A stretch of 64,000 nucleotides of DNA, taken from positions 1,860,001-1,924,000 of the forward strand of contig NZ_CP132719.1 of NCBI RefSeq assembly GCF_030845995.1. Direction: 5' to 3'. Positions 52,424-60,783 of this stretch are shown piece after piece (position 1 is the stretch's first letter; each line of letters opens with the position of its first letter). The translations under genes and the position numbers were made by a program. The DNA comes from Geothrix sp. 21YS21S-4 (GTDB lineage Bacteria; Acidobacteriota; Holophagae; Holophagales; Holophagaceae). Under the pieces are notes generated by a model, which had not been told where the DNA came from, searched no databases, and was given only the letters and a program-made list of their open reading frames with translations.

Positions 52424-52915
52424 TCAGCCTCGCGCCATCAGCCGGGCGCGGGTGTAGGGGATGAGGCCGCCGGCGTCCATGATGCCCTTGCGGGCGGCGG
52501 GGAGCTTCACCTGGGCGTAGGCCTTTCCGGTGGTGCGGTTGACCACCTGGTCCGCTCCGATGTCGAGATCGTCGCCTTCGGAGGCTTCGAGGTCGGGGCA
52601 GATCACCACCTGAAGGCCCAGGTTGATGCTGTTCTGGAGGAAGATGCGCGAGATGCTCTTGGCGACCACGGCGACCTCGTAGCCCTTCAGCGTGGAGCAG
52701 GCCTGCTCGCGGCTGGACCCGCACCCGAAGTTCTCGCCGCCCACGATGATCGATCCGGCCGGAAAGACCTTCGCCTTGAGCTGGGCGTTGAACTCCGTGC
52801 GGTCGAAAAAGGCGAACTGGGGCGTCTCCGTGGGAAGCACCGTCGCCATGAAGCGGCCCGGATAGATGTCGTCGGTGCTGATGTCGTTCCCGAGCGCGAG
52901 GATGACCTTGGCCAT
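52424..52915 (-). CDS. LeuD-like small subunit of an isopropylmalate isomerase/homoaconitase-family hydro-lyase
   Basis: 163 residues, the compact LeuD form. GNDISTDDIYPGRF and GGENFGCGSSREQA are the swivel-domain motifs. It needs the LeuC-like subunit encoded 1 bp upstream. Last gene of the five-gene set. The substrate may be isopropylmalate, citramalate/methylmalate or a homoaconitate; context argues for a C5 acid (see findings). Confidence 0.88.
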   Translation of the reverse strand: MAKVILALGNDISTDDIYPGRFMATVLPTETPQFAFFDRTEFNAQLKAKVFPAGSIIVGGENFGCGSSREQACSTLKGYEVAVVAKSISRIFLQNSINLGLQVVICPDLEASEGDDLDIGADQVVNRTTGKAYAQVKLPAARKGIMDAGGLIPYTRARLMARG

Positions 52916-52916
52916 G

Positions 52917-54206
52917 TCAGGCTCCCTTCCGAGGATCGGTAATGGCGCCGGTGAGGGCGGAGGCCGCGGCCACCGAGGGGCTGCAGAGATAGACCTCGCC
53001 CGTGGGGTTGCCCATCCGGCCCTTGAAGTTGCGGTTGGTGGTGCTGAGCGCGACCTCGTGGTCCCCCAGGGCGCCCTCGTGGACGCCGAGGCAGGGGCCG
53101 CAGCCGGAATTCATCACCACCGCGCCGGCCGCCATCAGGTCGCGGACGTAGCCCTTGTCCAGGGCCTGGGCGAAGATCTTGCTCGACGCCGGGAACACCA
53201 GCATCCGCGTGCCCTGCGCCACCTTCTTCCCGCGCAGGATGGCCGCGGCGTCCGCCAGGTCGTCCAGGCGGCCGTTGGTGCAGCTCCCGATGACGATCTG
53301 CTGCACCTTGGTCCCTGCCACCTGATCCACCGGCTTCACGTTGTCCACCATGTGGGGGCACGCGATCTGCGGCACCAGCGCGGAGACGTCGATGTGCACG
53401 GTCTGGACGTAGGTGGCCTCGGGATCCGCCGACACGCAGGGGATGCCCTCGGTGACGCCCGCTTCGTCCCGCAGGTAGCGCACGGTCTCGGCGTCGCCGG
53501 GCACGATCCCGGAGGTGGCGCCCGCCTCCACGCTCATGTTGCAGATGGCGATGCGCCCGCTGGTGCTCATCTTCCGGATGGTCTCGCCGTGGAATTCCAG
53601 GACCTTGAAGTTGGCGCCCTGGGCCGTCAGCTTCCCGATGAGGTGGAGGATCAGGTCCTTGGGGCCGACGAAGGGCGGGAACTCGCCCGTCACCACCACC
53701 TTGATGGTGGCCGGAACCTCGATGTTGACCGCGTAGCCCAGGCTCCAGGCGGAGGCCATCTCCGTGGCGCCCACGCCGAAGCTGAAGGCCCCCAGCGCCC
53801 CGTGGCTGGTGGTGTGGGAGTCCGTCCCCACCACCACGTAGCCCGGGCGGACGTAGCCGTACTCCGGCAGGATCTGGTGGCAGATGCCGCCCACGTCGCC
53901 GCGGATGTCGTGGAACTTCGTGATGCCGTGCTCGGCGACGAACCCGCGGATCTTCTTCTGGTTGGTGGCGGTCTTGGGGGATTCGGCCGGCACGCGGTGG
54001 TCGAAGATGATGGCGACCCGGGAGGGATCCCACACCTTGGGCGCGAGGCCGGTCCCCTGGAAGACCTCGTGGAACTGGTTGATCACCAGCGCCGCGTTCT
54101 CGTGGGACATGGCGAGGTCCACCTTGGGCTCCACCACGTCCCCCGCCTTCACGGAGGGAAGGCCCGCCGCGCGGGCCAGGATCTTCTCGACGACTGTCAT
54201 GCCCAT
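52917..54206 (-). CDS. LeuC-like large subunit of an isopropylmalate isomerase/homoaconitase-family hydro-lyase
   Basis: 429 residues; ATG 54206 has AGGAGG five bases upstream. 4Fe-4S ligands in GSCTNGR and NSGCGPCLG, and active-site segments GTDSHTTSHGALGAF and SVEAGATSG. This is the short 'LeuC2' form shared by archaeal-type isopropylmalate isomerases, homoaconitases and 2,3-dimethylmalate dehydratase, so the name alone does not fix the substrate. It lies 10 bp after the CoA-transferase gene. Confidence 0.88.
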   Translation of the reverse strand: MGMTVVEKILARAAGLPSVKAGDVVEPKVDLAMSHENAALVINQFHEVFQGTGLAPKVWDPSRVAIIFDHRVPAESPKTATNQKKIRGFVAEHGITKFHDIRGDVGGICHQILPEYGYVRPGYVVVGTDSHTTSHGALGAFSFGVGATEMASAWSLGYAVNIEVPATIKVVVTGEFPPFVGPKDLILHLIGKLTAQGANFKVLEFHGETIRKMSTSGRIAICNMSVEAGATSGIVPGDAETVRYLRDEAGVTEGIPCVSADPEATYVQTVHIDVSALVPQIACPHMVDNVKPVDQVAGTKVQQIVIGSCTNGRLDDLADAAAILRGKKVAQGTRMLVFPASSKIFAQALDKGYVRDLMAAGAVVMNSGCGPCLGVHEGALGDHEVALSTTNRNFKGRMGNPTGEVYLCSPSVAAASALTGAITDPRKGA

Positions 54207-54216
54207 CACGGCCTCC

Positions 54217-55413
54217 TCAGATGACGCCCTTGGATTTCAGATCGGCCAGGTCGGCCTCGCCCAGGCCCAGCCCGCCGTAGATCTCGGCGTTGTGCTCGCC
54301 CAGGAGCGGTGGCGGGGCATCCACGGACCCCGGCGTCTTCTCGAACAGGGGCGTCAGGCCGAAGACCTCGACCTCGCCCACACCCCGCACGTCCACCTTG
54401 CGCAGGACCTCGCGGTGACGGATCTGCGGCTGGCGAAGCGCCGCTTCCAAACTCAGGATCTCTCCGCTGGGCACGTCCTTCGCATTCAGCGCCTGCACCC
54501 AGAAGGCGGTGGGCTTCAGGGTGAGCCGGACCTCCAGGAGGGGCGTCAGCGCCTGGCGGTTCTTCTTGCGGGTGTCCCGTTCCTGGAAGCGCGGATCGGC
54601 CTTCAGCTCGGGCACCTCCAGCACGTCGCAGACGGACTCCCACTGCTCCTGCTTGTTGGCCGCGATGTTGATGTGCCCATCCAGCGTCTTGAACGTGCCG
54701 CTGGGAGCCGCGGTGAAGTTGTCGTTGCCCATCAGCGCCGGCTGCTCGCCGCCGATCAGGAGGTTGGCCGCCACCCAGCCCATGAGGGGCATGATGCTGT
54801 CCAGCAGGGCCACGTCGATGGACTGGCCCTGTCCCGTCCGCTCGCGGTGGAAGAGGGCCGCCATCACCGCGAAGGCCGCGTTCAGGCCGCCCACGGTGTC
54901 GCACACGGGAAAGCCTGTGCGGAGCGGATTGAGGCGCTCGTCGCCGTTGACGGCCATCTCGCCGGACAGCCCCTGGATGATCTGGTCGTAGGCCGGCTTC
55001 AGCGCATCGGGGCCGGTCTGCCCGAACCCCGAAATGGCGCAGTAGATCAACCGCGGATTCAGTTCTGCCAGCGACCGGTAGCCGATCCCCAGGCGCTCCA
55101 TGACGCCGGGGCGGAAGTTCTCCACCACCACGTCCGCGTCCTTCACCAGCTTGCGGAACAGCGCCTTGCCCTCCGCCGACTTGGTGTTCAGGGTGATGGA
55201 TTTCTTGTTGCAGTTCTGGGCCAGGAAGCTGGTGCCCATCAGCTTCTTGTTCAGGTCCGGCAGAATGCCCAGCTTGCGGGCCAGGTCGCCGTCCTTGGGA
55301 TTCTCAACCTTGATCACCTCCGCCCCGAGCAGCGCCATGTGGAGCGTGGTGAACGGCCCGGACAGGACGTTGGTGAGGTCCAGGACCTTGATGCCTTCGA
55401 GAATCTTCACCAT
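54217..55413 (-). CDS. Class III (CaiB/BaiF) CoA-transferase
   Basis: 398 residues. Family segments: VLDLTNVLSGPFTTLHMALLG at the start (core LSGPFTTLHMALLGAEV), NCNKKSITLN, VVENFRPGVMERLGIG and the active-site Asp region AYDQIIQGLSGEMAVNG. The closest described activities for such single-gene enzymes beside LeuCD and HMG-CoA lyase genes are succinyl-CoA:citramalate, :itaconate or :hydroxymethylglutarate CoA-transfer. Exact substrate unknown. Confidence 0.85.
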   Translation of the reverse strand: MVKILEGIKVLDLTNVLSGPFTTLHMALLGAEVIKVENPKDGDLARKLGILPDLNKKLMGTSFLAQNCNKKSITLNTKSAEGKALFRKLVKDADVVVENFRPGVMERLGIGYRSLAELNPRLIYCAISGFGQTGPDALKPAYDQIIQGLSGEMAVNGDERLNPLRTGFPVCDTVGGLNAAFAVMAALFHRERTGQGQSIDVALLDSIMPLMGWVAANLLIGGEQPALMGNDNFTAAPSGTFKTLDGHINIAANKQEQWESVCDVLEVPELKADPRFQERDTRKKNRQALTPLLEVRLTLKPTAFWVQALNAKDVPSGEILSLEAALRQPQIRHREVLRKVDVRGVGEVEVFGLTPLFEKTPGSVDAPPPLLGEHNAEIYGGLGLGEADLADLKSKGVI

Positions 55414-55436
55414 CGACCTACCTCAAGAGCGAGTGG

Positions 55437-55508
55437 AGCCACGGATGAACACGGAGGGACGCAGACGAGGAAGAAGGCATCCGGGTTCATCTGTGTCCAT
55501 CCGTGGCT
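55437..55508. repeat. Palindromic intergenic repeat, AGCCACGGATGAACACGGA type
   Basis: Left arm AGCCACGGATGAACACGGA and right arm whose complement reads AGCCACGGATGGACACAGA flank about 30 bases. I recognise this as a motif that recurs between genes in many unrelated bacteria. It covers the end of the HMG-CoA-lyase-like gene, giving its last codons and stop. Confidence 0.75.
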
Positions 55509-56416
55509 AATTCTGTTTTTGCCGACTGAATGGGCCCCGTCTTGTGCACGCAGCCCGGAAGGTCGCGGCCGAAATGGGCGGACACGTCCTTGGCCACGCC
55601 GATGAGCGCCTCAAGGTCGATGTCCATGCGCCGCCCCGTGCGCTGGAGGCCGTGGACCAGGTCCTCCGTGGCGACGTTGCCCGCCGCCACCTTCGTGAAG
55701 GGACAGCCGCCCAGGCCGCCGAAGCTGGTCTCGATGGCGGTGGCGCCCGCGTCCATGGCGGCGTAGACGCTGGCCATGCCGAGGCCGTAGGTATTGTGGA
55801 TGTGGGCCGTGACTTCCGCGGCGGGATCCAGTTCCAGGACGCGCCGCACGCAGCGCCGGACCTGGTCGGGATGGGAGTGGCCCGCGGTGTCGGCGAGGCT
55901 GATGGCGGTCAGGCCCGCCTCCAGGTAGGCCGCAACGATGCCCAGTACGCGCTCCTCGGCGATGGATCCCTCGAACCCGCAGCCGAAGGCGCTCTGGACG
56001 CTGACCTGGACGCGGCGGCCGGCCCGCTTGGCCTCCAGGGCCGACGCGACGATGCGCCGCAGGGCGTCCTCCGTGCCCATGCCCGTGTTCTTGCGGCTGT
56101 GGGTCTCCGAAGCCGAAACGCCCATGCAGATCAACGGCACGCCCACCTCCAGGGCCCGCTCCAACCCCTTCTCGTTGAGGACGAGGCCCGACAGGACGGC
56201 GCGGTGCGCTTCCTTGCCGAGGATGCGGAACAGGTCGTCGGTGTCCGCCATCTGGGGCACCTTGTCGCCCCGGACGAAGGAGCCGACCTGGACGATGTCC
56301 ACCCCCGAATCCGCCGCCCGGCGGATCCAGTCGAGCTTGACCGCCGTGGGCACTACCGCGGCTTCGACCTGGAGGCCATCGCGGGGGCCAACTTCGTGGA
56401 TGAGGATCGGGTTCAT
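55487..56416 (-). CDS. HMG-CoA-lyase-like acyl-CoA lyase (DRE-TIM family)
   Basis: 309 residues. The DRE-TIM motif is VGPRDGLQ (catalytic Asp/Arg), metal ligands HIHNTYG, and the lid cysteine in GGLGGCPF, with GNVATEDLVH after it. SASETHSRKN matches the HMG-CoA lyase core. It splits HMG-CoA or a similar branched hydroxyacyl-CoA such as citramalyl-CoA. The last residues (LATDGHR) and the stop come from the palindromic repeat, so the C-terminus may be rearranged. It is in the same direction as its neighbours, but 73 bp separate it from the CoA-transferase. Confidence 0.85.
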   Translation of the reverse strand: MNPILIHEVGPRDGLQVEAAVVPTAVKLDWIRRAADSGVDIVQVGSFVRGDKVPQMADTDDLFRILGKEAHRAVLSGLVLNEKGLERALEVGVPLICMGVSASETHSRKNTGMGTEDALRRIVASALEAKRAGRRVQVSVQSAFGCGFEGSIAEERVLGIVAAYLEAGLTAISLADTAGHSHPDQVRRCVRRVLELDPAAEVTAHIHNTYGLGMASVYAAMDAGATAIETSFGGLGGCPFTKVAAGNVATEDLVHGLQRTGRRMDIDLEALIGVAKDVSAHFGRDLPGCVHKTGPIQSAKTELATDGHR

Positions 56417-56434
56417 GGAAGGACCTTTTTTGTT

Positions 56435-56503
56435 AACCGCAGATGGCGCAGATGACTCAGATAAAAGATCGTTTCATCTGCGAAATCTGCGTCATCTGCG
56501 GTT
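56435..56503. repeat. Palindromic intergenic repeat, AACCGCAGATGACGCAGAT type
   Basis: Left arm AACCGCAGATGGCGCAGAT and right arm whose complement reads AACCGCAGATGACGCAGAT enclose a short loop, with an internal CGCAGAT repetition every 9-11 bases. It fills the gap between the dehydrogenase and lyase genes. A second family, different in sequence from the repeat 1 kb away. Confidence 0.78.
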
Positions 56504-56509
56504 CCGAAC

Positions 56510-57628
56510 TCAAAGCTTCCGGGCGATGGCCTCGCCCATCTCCAGAGTCGACGCGCTGCCGCCCATGTCGTAGGTACGGACCTTTCCTTCGGCGATGACG
56601 GCGGCCACGGCCTTCTCCAGACGCGTGCCCTTCTCGCTCTCGCCCAGCCAGTCCAGCATCATCTTGGCGGCGAGGATCGTGGCGATGGGATTCACCTTGT
56701 ACTGGCCGGCGTACTTCGGCGCGCTGCCGTGGCTGGGCTCGAAGACCGCCAGCTTCTCGCCGATGTTGCCGGAGCAGCCGAAGCCCAGGCCGCCCACCAT
56801 CTGGGCCGCGAGGTCGCTGATGATGTCGCCGAAGAGGTTCGTGGCCACCATCACGCCGTAGTTCTTGGGGTTCTTCAGCATCCACATGGTGATGGCGTCC
56901 ACGTTGGCGTCGTCCATCTGGATGCCGGGGTATTCCTTGGCGATGCGCTTGCCCGTCTCCAGGAACATGCCCTCGGTGGCCCGCACCACGTTGGCCTTGT
57001 GGATGACCGTGACCTTGGGATAGCCGAACTTCTTCGCGTACTCGAAGGCGGCGCGGATGATCCGGTCGCAGCCTTTCATGGTGTTCACCTTGCAGGTGAT
57101 GGCGAACTGGTCGCCGGGCAGGTCCGCGAAGTGGCCGAAGGGCTTGCTCAGCGCCTTGAGGCTCTGCTTCAGCTCGTCCGGCACGGGACTGAACTCCACG
57201 CCGGCGTAGAGATCCTCGGTGTTCTCGCGGAACACCACCATGTCCACGCCATCCTGGTAGTTCAGCGGGTTGCCCACGTACGCCTTGCAGGGGCGAAGGC
57301 AGGTATAGAGGTCGAACATCTGGCGCATGCGGACGATGGGGCTGCGGTAGACGAGGCCCTTGCCCTTCAGCTCCGGCACCAGCTCGGCTTCGGCGTCCTT
57401 CACCGGCTTCGAGGTGATGGCGCCGAACATGGCGGCATGGCTCTTCTTCAGCAGGTCGATGGTGCGCTGGGGGAAGGATTCCCCCTCCTTGCACCAGAAT
57501 TCCCACCCGATGTCGCCGTGGGTGTACTTGGCGTCGAACTTCAGGGCGTCGAGGCAGATTCTCGCCGCTTCCATGACTTCTACGCCCACGCCGTCGCCGG
57601 GCAGCCACGCGATGTCGAACTGGCTCAT
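56510..57628 (-). CDS. NAD-dependent isocitrate/isopropylmalate-family beta-decarboxylating dehydrogenase
   Basis: 372 residues. Family motifs: WLPGDGVGVEVM, LRPCKAYVG, FRENTEDLYAGVEF, the catalytic Lys in HKANVVRATEGMF, DANVDAITMWM, NLFGDIISDLAAQMVGGLG and EPSHGSAPKYAG. The RENTEDLYAG form resembles NAD-isocitrate or homoisocitrate dehydrogenases more than LeuB, but related enzymes act on 3-methylmalate and tartrate. First gene of the five-gene set. AGGAG precedes ATG 57628. Confidence 0.85.
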   Translation of the reverse strand: MSQFDIAWLPGDGVGVEVMEAARICLDALKFDAKYTHGDIGWEFWCKEGESFPQRTIDLLKKSHAAMFGAITSKPVKDAEAELVPELKGKGLVYRSPIVRMRQMFDLYTCLRPCKAYVGNPLNYQDGVDMVVFRENTEDLYAGVEFSPVPDELKQSLKALSKPFGHFADLPGDQFAITCKVNTMKGCDRIIRAAFEYAKKFGYPKVTVIHKANVVRATEGMFLETGKRIAKEYPGIQMDDANVDAITMWMLKNPKNYGVMVATNLFGDIISDLAAQMVGGLGFGCSGNIGEKLAVFEPSHGSAPKYAGQYKVNPIATILAAKMMLDWLGESEKGTRLEKAVAAVIAEGKVRTYDMGGSASTLEMGEAIARKL

Positions 57629-57660
57629 GATCGGGCTCCTTCGAGAAGAGGCAGGTGCAG

Positions 57661-57678
57661 CGGCGCGGCCACGCGCCG
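57661..57678 (-). promoter_or_regulatory. Hairpin in the leader of the five-gene set
   Basis: CGGCGCG-GCCA-CGCGCCG, perfect 7-bp arms, about 35-50 bases before the dehydrogenase ATG and not followed by a T run. Possible regulatory or stabilising leader structure. Confidence 0.35.
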
Positions 57679-57788
57679 GATGCGCCCAATCATGACCTCC
57701 CCGTTAACTTCGAGCCCGGGCTGCGGTCACAAAACCCGCCGAATCCACCCGTTTCCGCTCTGACGACCTACAGATCGTCAAGAACGCC

Positions 57789-60587
57789 CTACTTGCAGGC
57801 CAGCCAGCTCGCCCCCTGGCGAACCTCCGCCGCCAGCTTCACGCCCAGGGGACCGAGGTCGTCTGCGCCTTCCATGGCCTCCTTGAGGACGGCCGAGGCA
57901 CGCTCCACCTCCTCCGGCGGGGCTTCCACCAGGAGTTCGTCGTGGACCTGGAGCAGCAGCCGTGCGCGGAGCCCCTCCTCCTTCAATGCCCGATGGAGGC
58001 GCACCATGGCGCGGCGCATCAGGTCGGCGGCGGTTCCCTGGACGATGGTGTTCACCGCTTCGCGCAGCCCCTGGGCCTGGAACTGCTTGTTGGGGCTCTC
58101 CAGTTCGGCGATGCGCCGGATGCGGCCCCAGTGGGTGCGCACCAATCCCTCGGCCAGCGCCCGCTCCTTGGCGCCGTCGATCCACGCGGCCACCTGGGGC
58201 ATCCGCTCGAAATAGCGCTCGATGAAGGCCTTCGCCTCCTTCTGGGTGATGCCCAGGTTGGCCGCCAAGGCGAAGGCGCCCTGGCCGTAGAGCAGTCCGA
58301 AATTCACCGCCTTGGCCTTGCTGCGGTCGTCGGCCGTCACTTCGCCCATGGGCTTGCCCATGACCTCCGACGAAGTCCGCCGGTGGATGTCCTCCCCCGC
58401 CTCGAAGGCCCCGAGCAGCACGGGATCCTGGGCCAGGGCCGCCACCACGCGCAGCTCGATCTGGCTGTAGTCCGCGTCCAGGAGCACCCAGCCCGGCTCT
58501 GGAACGAAGGCCCCGCGGATGGCGCGGCCCTCCTCGGTGCGGATGGGGATGTTCTGGAGGTTGGGATCGCTGGAGGCGAGGCGGCCGGAGGCCACCGCCG
58601 CCTGATGGAGGCGCGTATGCACCCGCCCCGTCAGTGGATTCACCATCTGCGGCAGGGCCTCCACGTAGGTGCCCAGCAGCTTGGTCATCTGGCGGTGGCG
58701 CAGCAGGTCGCGGGCGATCTCGGCGCCCTGGTTCTCCGCCAATTCCTGCAGGACATCCTCGTCCGTGCTGGGCGCCTTGGTCTTCCCCGTGTATTTCACG
58801 GGCGTGTAGCCCAGCTTCCCGAAGAGCACCGCGCCGAGCTGGGTCGGGCTGTTGAGGTTGAAGGGGCCCCCCGCCAGTTCGATCACCCGGACCTGGGCCC
58901 GCTCGCGCTCGGCGCGCATGCGCGTCGCAAGTTCGGACAGGACGCCCAGATCCAGCCGCACGCCATGGGCCTCGAGGGCCGCCAGCACTTCCACGAGGGG
59001 CAGGTCCACCTCCTCGTAGAGACGCTTCAACCGATCTTCTCCCAGTTGCCCGCGCAGCTTGTCGCAGAGCTGAAGCGCCAGGTCCGCGTCCTCCGCCGCG
59101 TACTGGACGGCCCGCTCGAACTCGGCCTCGTCGAACCGCTTCTGGCCCTTCCCTTTCCCCACCAACTCCTCGAAGGCGATGGGCTTCACGTCCAGGTGGC
59201 GCACCGACAGGTCGTCCAGGTTGTGGCGCACGCCGCTGTCCAGCAGGAAGCTCAGCACCATGCTGTCGTCCGCGACGCCGGCCACGGGCAGACCGTGGCG
59301 GGTCAGGACCTGAAGGTCGTACTTGAGGTTCTGGCCGCACTTGAGGATGGCCGGATCGGCGAGGAGGGGAGCCAGGATCCGCCGGGCCTCCGCGAAGGGC
59401 GCGTTGCGGGGATCCAGGTGGGGCGCCAGTTCCCGGAAGAACGCTTCCGGATCGCCCTTCAGATCCAGCAGCGATTCCGGCAGCCCCGATTCCGGAAGAA
59501 GGCCCGGAAGGGCGCCCTCGGTGTCCGCGGCGGCGGGCTTCAGGTGGGCCAGAGGGATGTAGAGCCCCTCATTCGGCTTCCAGGCGAGGCTGACGCCCAC
59601 CAGATGGCCCCGCGCCGAGTCCAGGTTGGTGGTCTCGGTGTCGAGGCCGAAGCGGCCCGCGGCGCGGCAGGCGGCCACGGCGGCTTCCAGATCCGGGAGG
59701 GTGGCCGCCGCGCGGTAGGCCCGGACGCTGCCGGCCTGTTGCGCGCTCCGCGTGAACTCCTTGGTCAGGGTCTGGAAGCCCAAATCCTTGAACGCCTCTC
59801 GCGCCCGGGCCTCGTCCACGCCGGGATAGGCGAGGTCGGCGGGATGCAGGGGCAGCTGGAGGTCGGTCACCACCGTGACCAAGCGCCGGGTCAGGTCCAG
59901 CCAGGGCGCCGCCGCTTCGAGCCCTTCCCGCTGGCGGGGCTTGAGCCCCTCCTTGGCCGCGAGGATTCCCGCGAGGCTGCCGTAGGTATCCAACAGGGCG
60001 CAGGCCCCCTTTTCCCCGATGCCCGGCACGCCCTTGACGTTGTCGGAGGCGTCGCCCACCAGGCTGAGGAAGTCCACCACCTGCTCCGGCCACACGCCCA
60101 GCCGCGTCTTGACGCCCTCCCGGTCGTGCCAGATCTCGCCGTCCTTGGTGTTCAGCACCTGGATCTTCAGGTCGTCGTCCACCAGCTGGAGGAGGTCCTT
60201 GTCGGGGCTGACGATGGCCGTGGGCAGGCCCGCCGCGGCGGCCTCCCGGGCCAGGGTGCCCATCACGTCGTCCGCCTCGTACCCCTGCAGCTCCACGATG
60301 GGAATGGACAGCGCCTCCACCAGCCGCCGGATCATCGGCACCTGGGGGCGCAGGTCCTCGGGCATCTCCGAGCGGTTGGCCTTGTACTCCGGATAGAGCT
60401 CGTGGCGGAAGGTCGGGCCGGACACGTCGAACACGCACGCGAGGTGCGTGGGCCGGTGCTTTTCCAGCAGCTGGAGCACCAGCCGGGAAAAGGTGTAGGC
60501 CGCCCCGTTCTTCAACCGCGGATTGGCGTAGTAGGCCCGAAAGATGAAGGCGAATGTATCGATGAGATAGAGGCGATCCTCAGCCAC
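57789..60587 (-). CDS. polA: DNA polymerase I
   Basis: 932 residues, full three-domain enzyme. 5'-nuclease about 1-290 (YEADD, SPDKDLLQLV, GVPGIGEKGA); 3'-5' exonuclease about 305-530 with intact DTETTN, NLKYDLQ and YAAEDAD; polymerase with DADYSQIELRV, RSKAKAVNFGLLYG and QVHDELLVEA. The start is a GTG at 60587 with GAGG upstream. The first 16 codons are a recoded copy of the start of an overlapping upstream ORF. It repairs gaps and removes RNA primers. Confidence 0.95.
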   Translation of the reverse strand: MAEDRLYLIDTFAFIFRAYYANPRLKNGAAYTFSRLVLQLLEKHRPTHLACVFDVSGPTFRHELYPEYKANRSEMPEDLRPQVPMIRRLVEALSIPIVELQGYEADDVMGTLAREAAAAGLPTAIVSPDKDLLQLVDDDLKIQVLNTKDGEIWHDREGVKTRLGVWPEQVVDFLSLVGDASDNVKGVPGIGEKGACALLDTYGSLAGILAAKEGLKPRQREGLEAAAPWLDLTRRLVTVVTDLQLPLHPADLAYPGVDEARAREAFKDLGFQTLTKEFTRSAQQAGSVRAYRAAATLPDLEAAVAACRAAGRFGLDTETTNLDSARGHLVGVSLAWKPNEGLYIPLAHLKPAAADTEGALPGLLPESGLPESLLDLKGDPEAFFRELAPHLDPRNAPFAEARRILAPLLADPAILKCGQNLKYDLQVLTRHGLPVAGVADDSMVLSFLLDSGVRHNLDDLSVRHLDVKPIAFEELVGKGKGQKRFDEAEFERAVQYAAEDADLALQLCDKLRGQLGEDRLKRLYEEVDLPLVEVLAALEAHGVRLDLGVLSELATRMRAERERAQVRVIELAGGPFNLNSPTQLGAVLFGKLGYTPVKYTGKTKAPSTDEDVLQELAENQGAEIARDLLRHRQMTKLLGTYVEALPQMVNPLTGRVHTRLHQAAVASGRLASSDPNLQNIPIRTEEGRAIRGAFVPEPGWVLLDADYSQIELRVVAALAQDPVLLGAFEAGEDIHRRTSSEVMGKPMGEVTADDRSKAKAVNFGLLYGQGAFALAANLGITQKEAKAFIERYFERMPQVAAWIDGAKERALAEGLVRTHWGRIRRIAELESPNKQFQAQGLREAVNTIVQGTAADLMRRAMVRLHRALKEEGLRARLLLQVHDELLVEAPPEEVERASAVLKEAMEGADDLGPLGVKLAAEVRQGASWLACK

Positions 60588-60690
60588 GGACCACCTCGCA
60601 GCTCAACGGCGAAGTCTCGCGCATCCGCAGAGCGGATACCGAGAAGATGAAGGCGAAGGTGTCGATGAGATAGAGGCGGTCTTCGGACAT
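60580..60690 (-). CDS. 36-codon leader ORF duplicating the polA start
   Basis: An ATG at 60690, preceded by GGAACC, begins MSEDRLYLIDTFAFIF, which equals the polA N-terminus (MAEDRLYLIDTFAFIF) at 15 of 16 residues. The DNA of the two copies differs at 8 of 48 positions, mostly in third codon positions. After codon 16 the ORF continues with unrelated sequence and ends with TGA inside the polA start, overlapping it by 8 bp. The copies are 103 bp apart, so they are in different frames. It may be a translated leader that couples into polA, or a relic of the original polA start. Confidence 0.5.
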   Translation of the reverse strand: MSEDRLYLIDTFAFIFSVSALRMRETSPLSCEVVRG

Positions 60691-60783
60691 GGTTCCAGTC
60701 TGGCAGGCCGGCGGGATTCATGGCCGGGTCGCCGGCTGACGATGCCTACGCGTACACTCAATGTCATGGCTGGGAGGTTTCAG

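Noticed and set aside
52424-54206. LeuC/LeuD-like pair named as the leucine-pathway isopropylmalate isomerase
   Set aside because: No leuA or typical leuB accompanies it, while a CoA-transferase and an acyl-CoA lyase do, so the gene names leuC and leuD were withheld.
57942-60650. A 902-codon open frame opposite polA
   Set aside because: It is antisense to a complete DNA polymerase I; the long frame is a by-product of high GC.
60540-60690. The polA start duplication as a plain assembly duplication
   Set aside because: The copies differ at 8 of 48 bases, mostly synonymous, so they are not one sequence read twice. An error in joining is still worth excluding.
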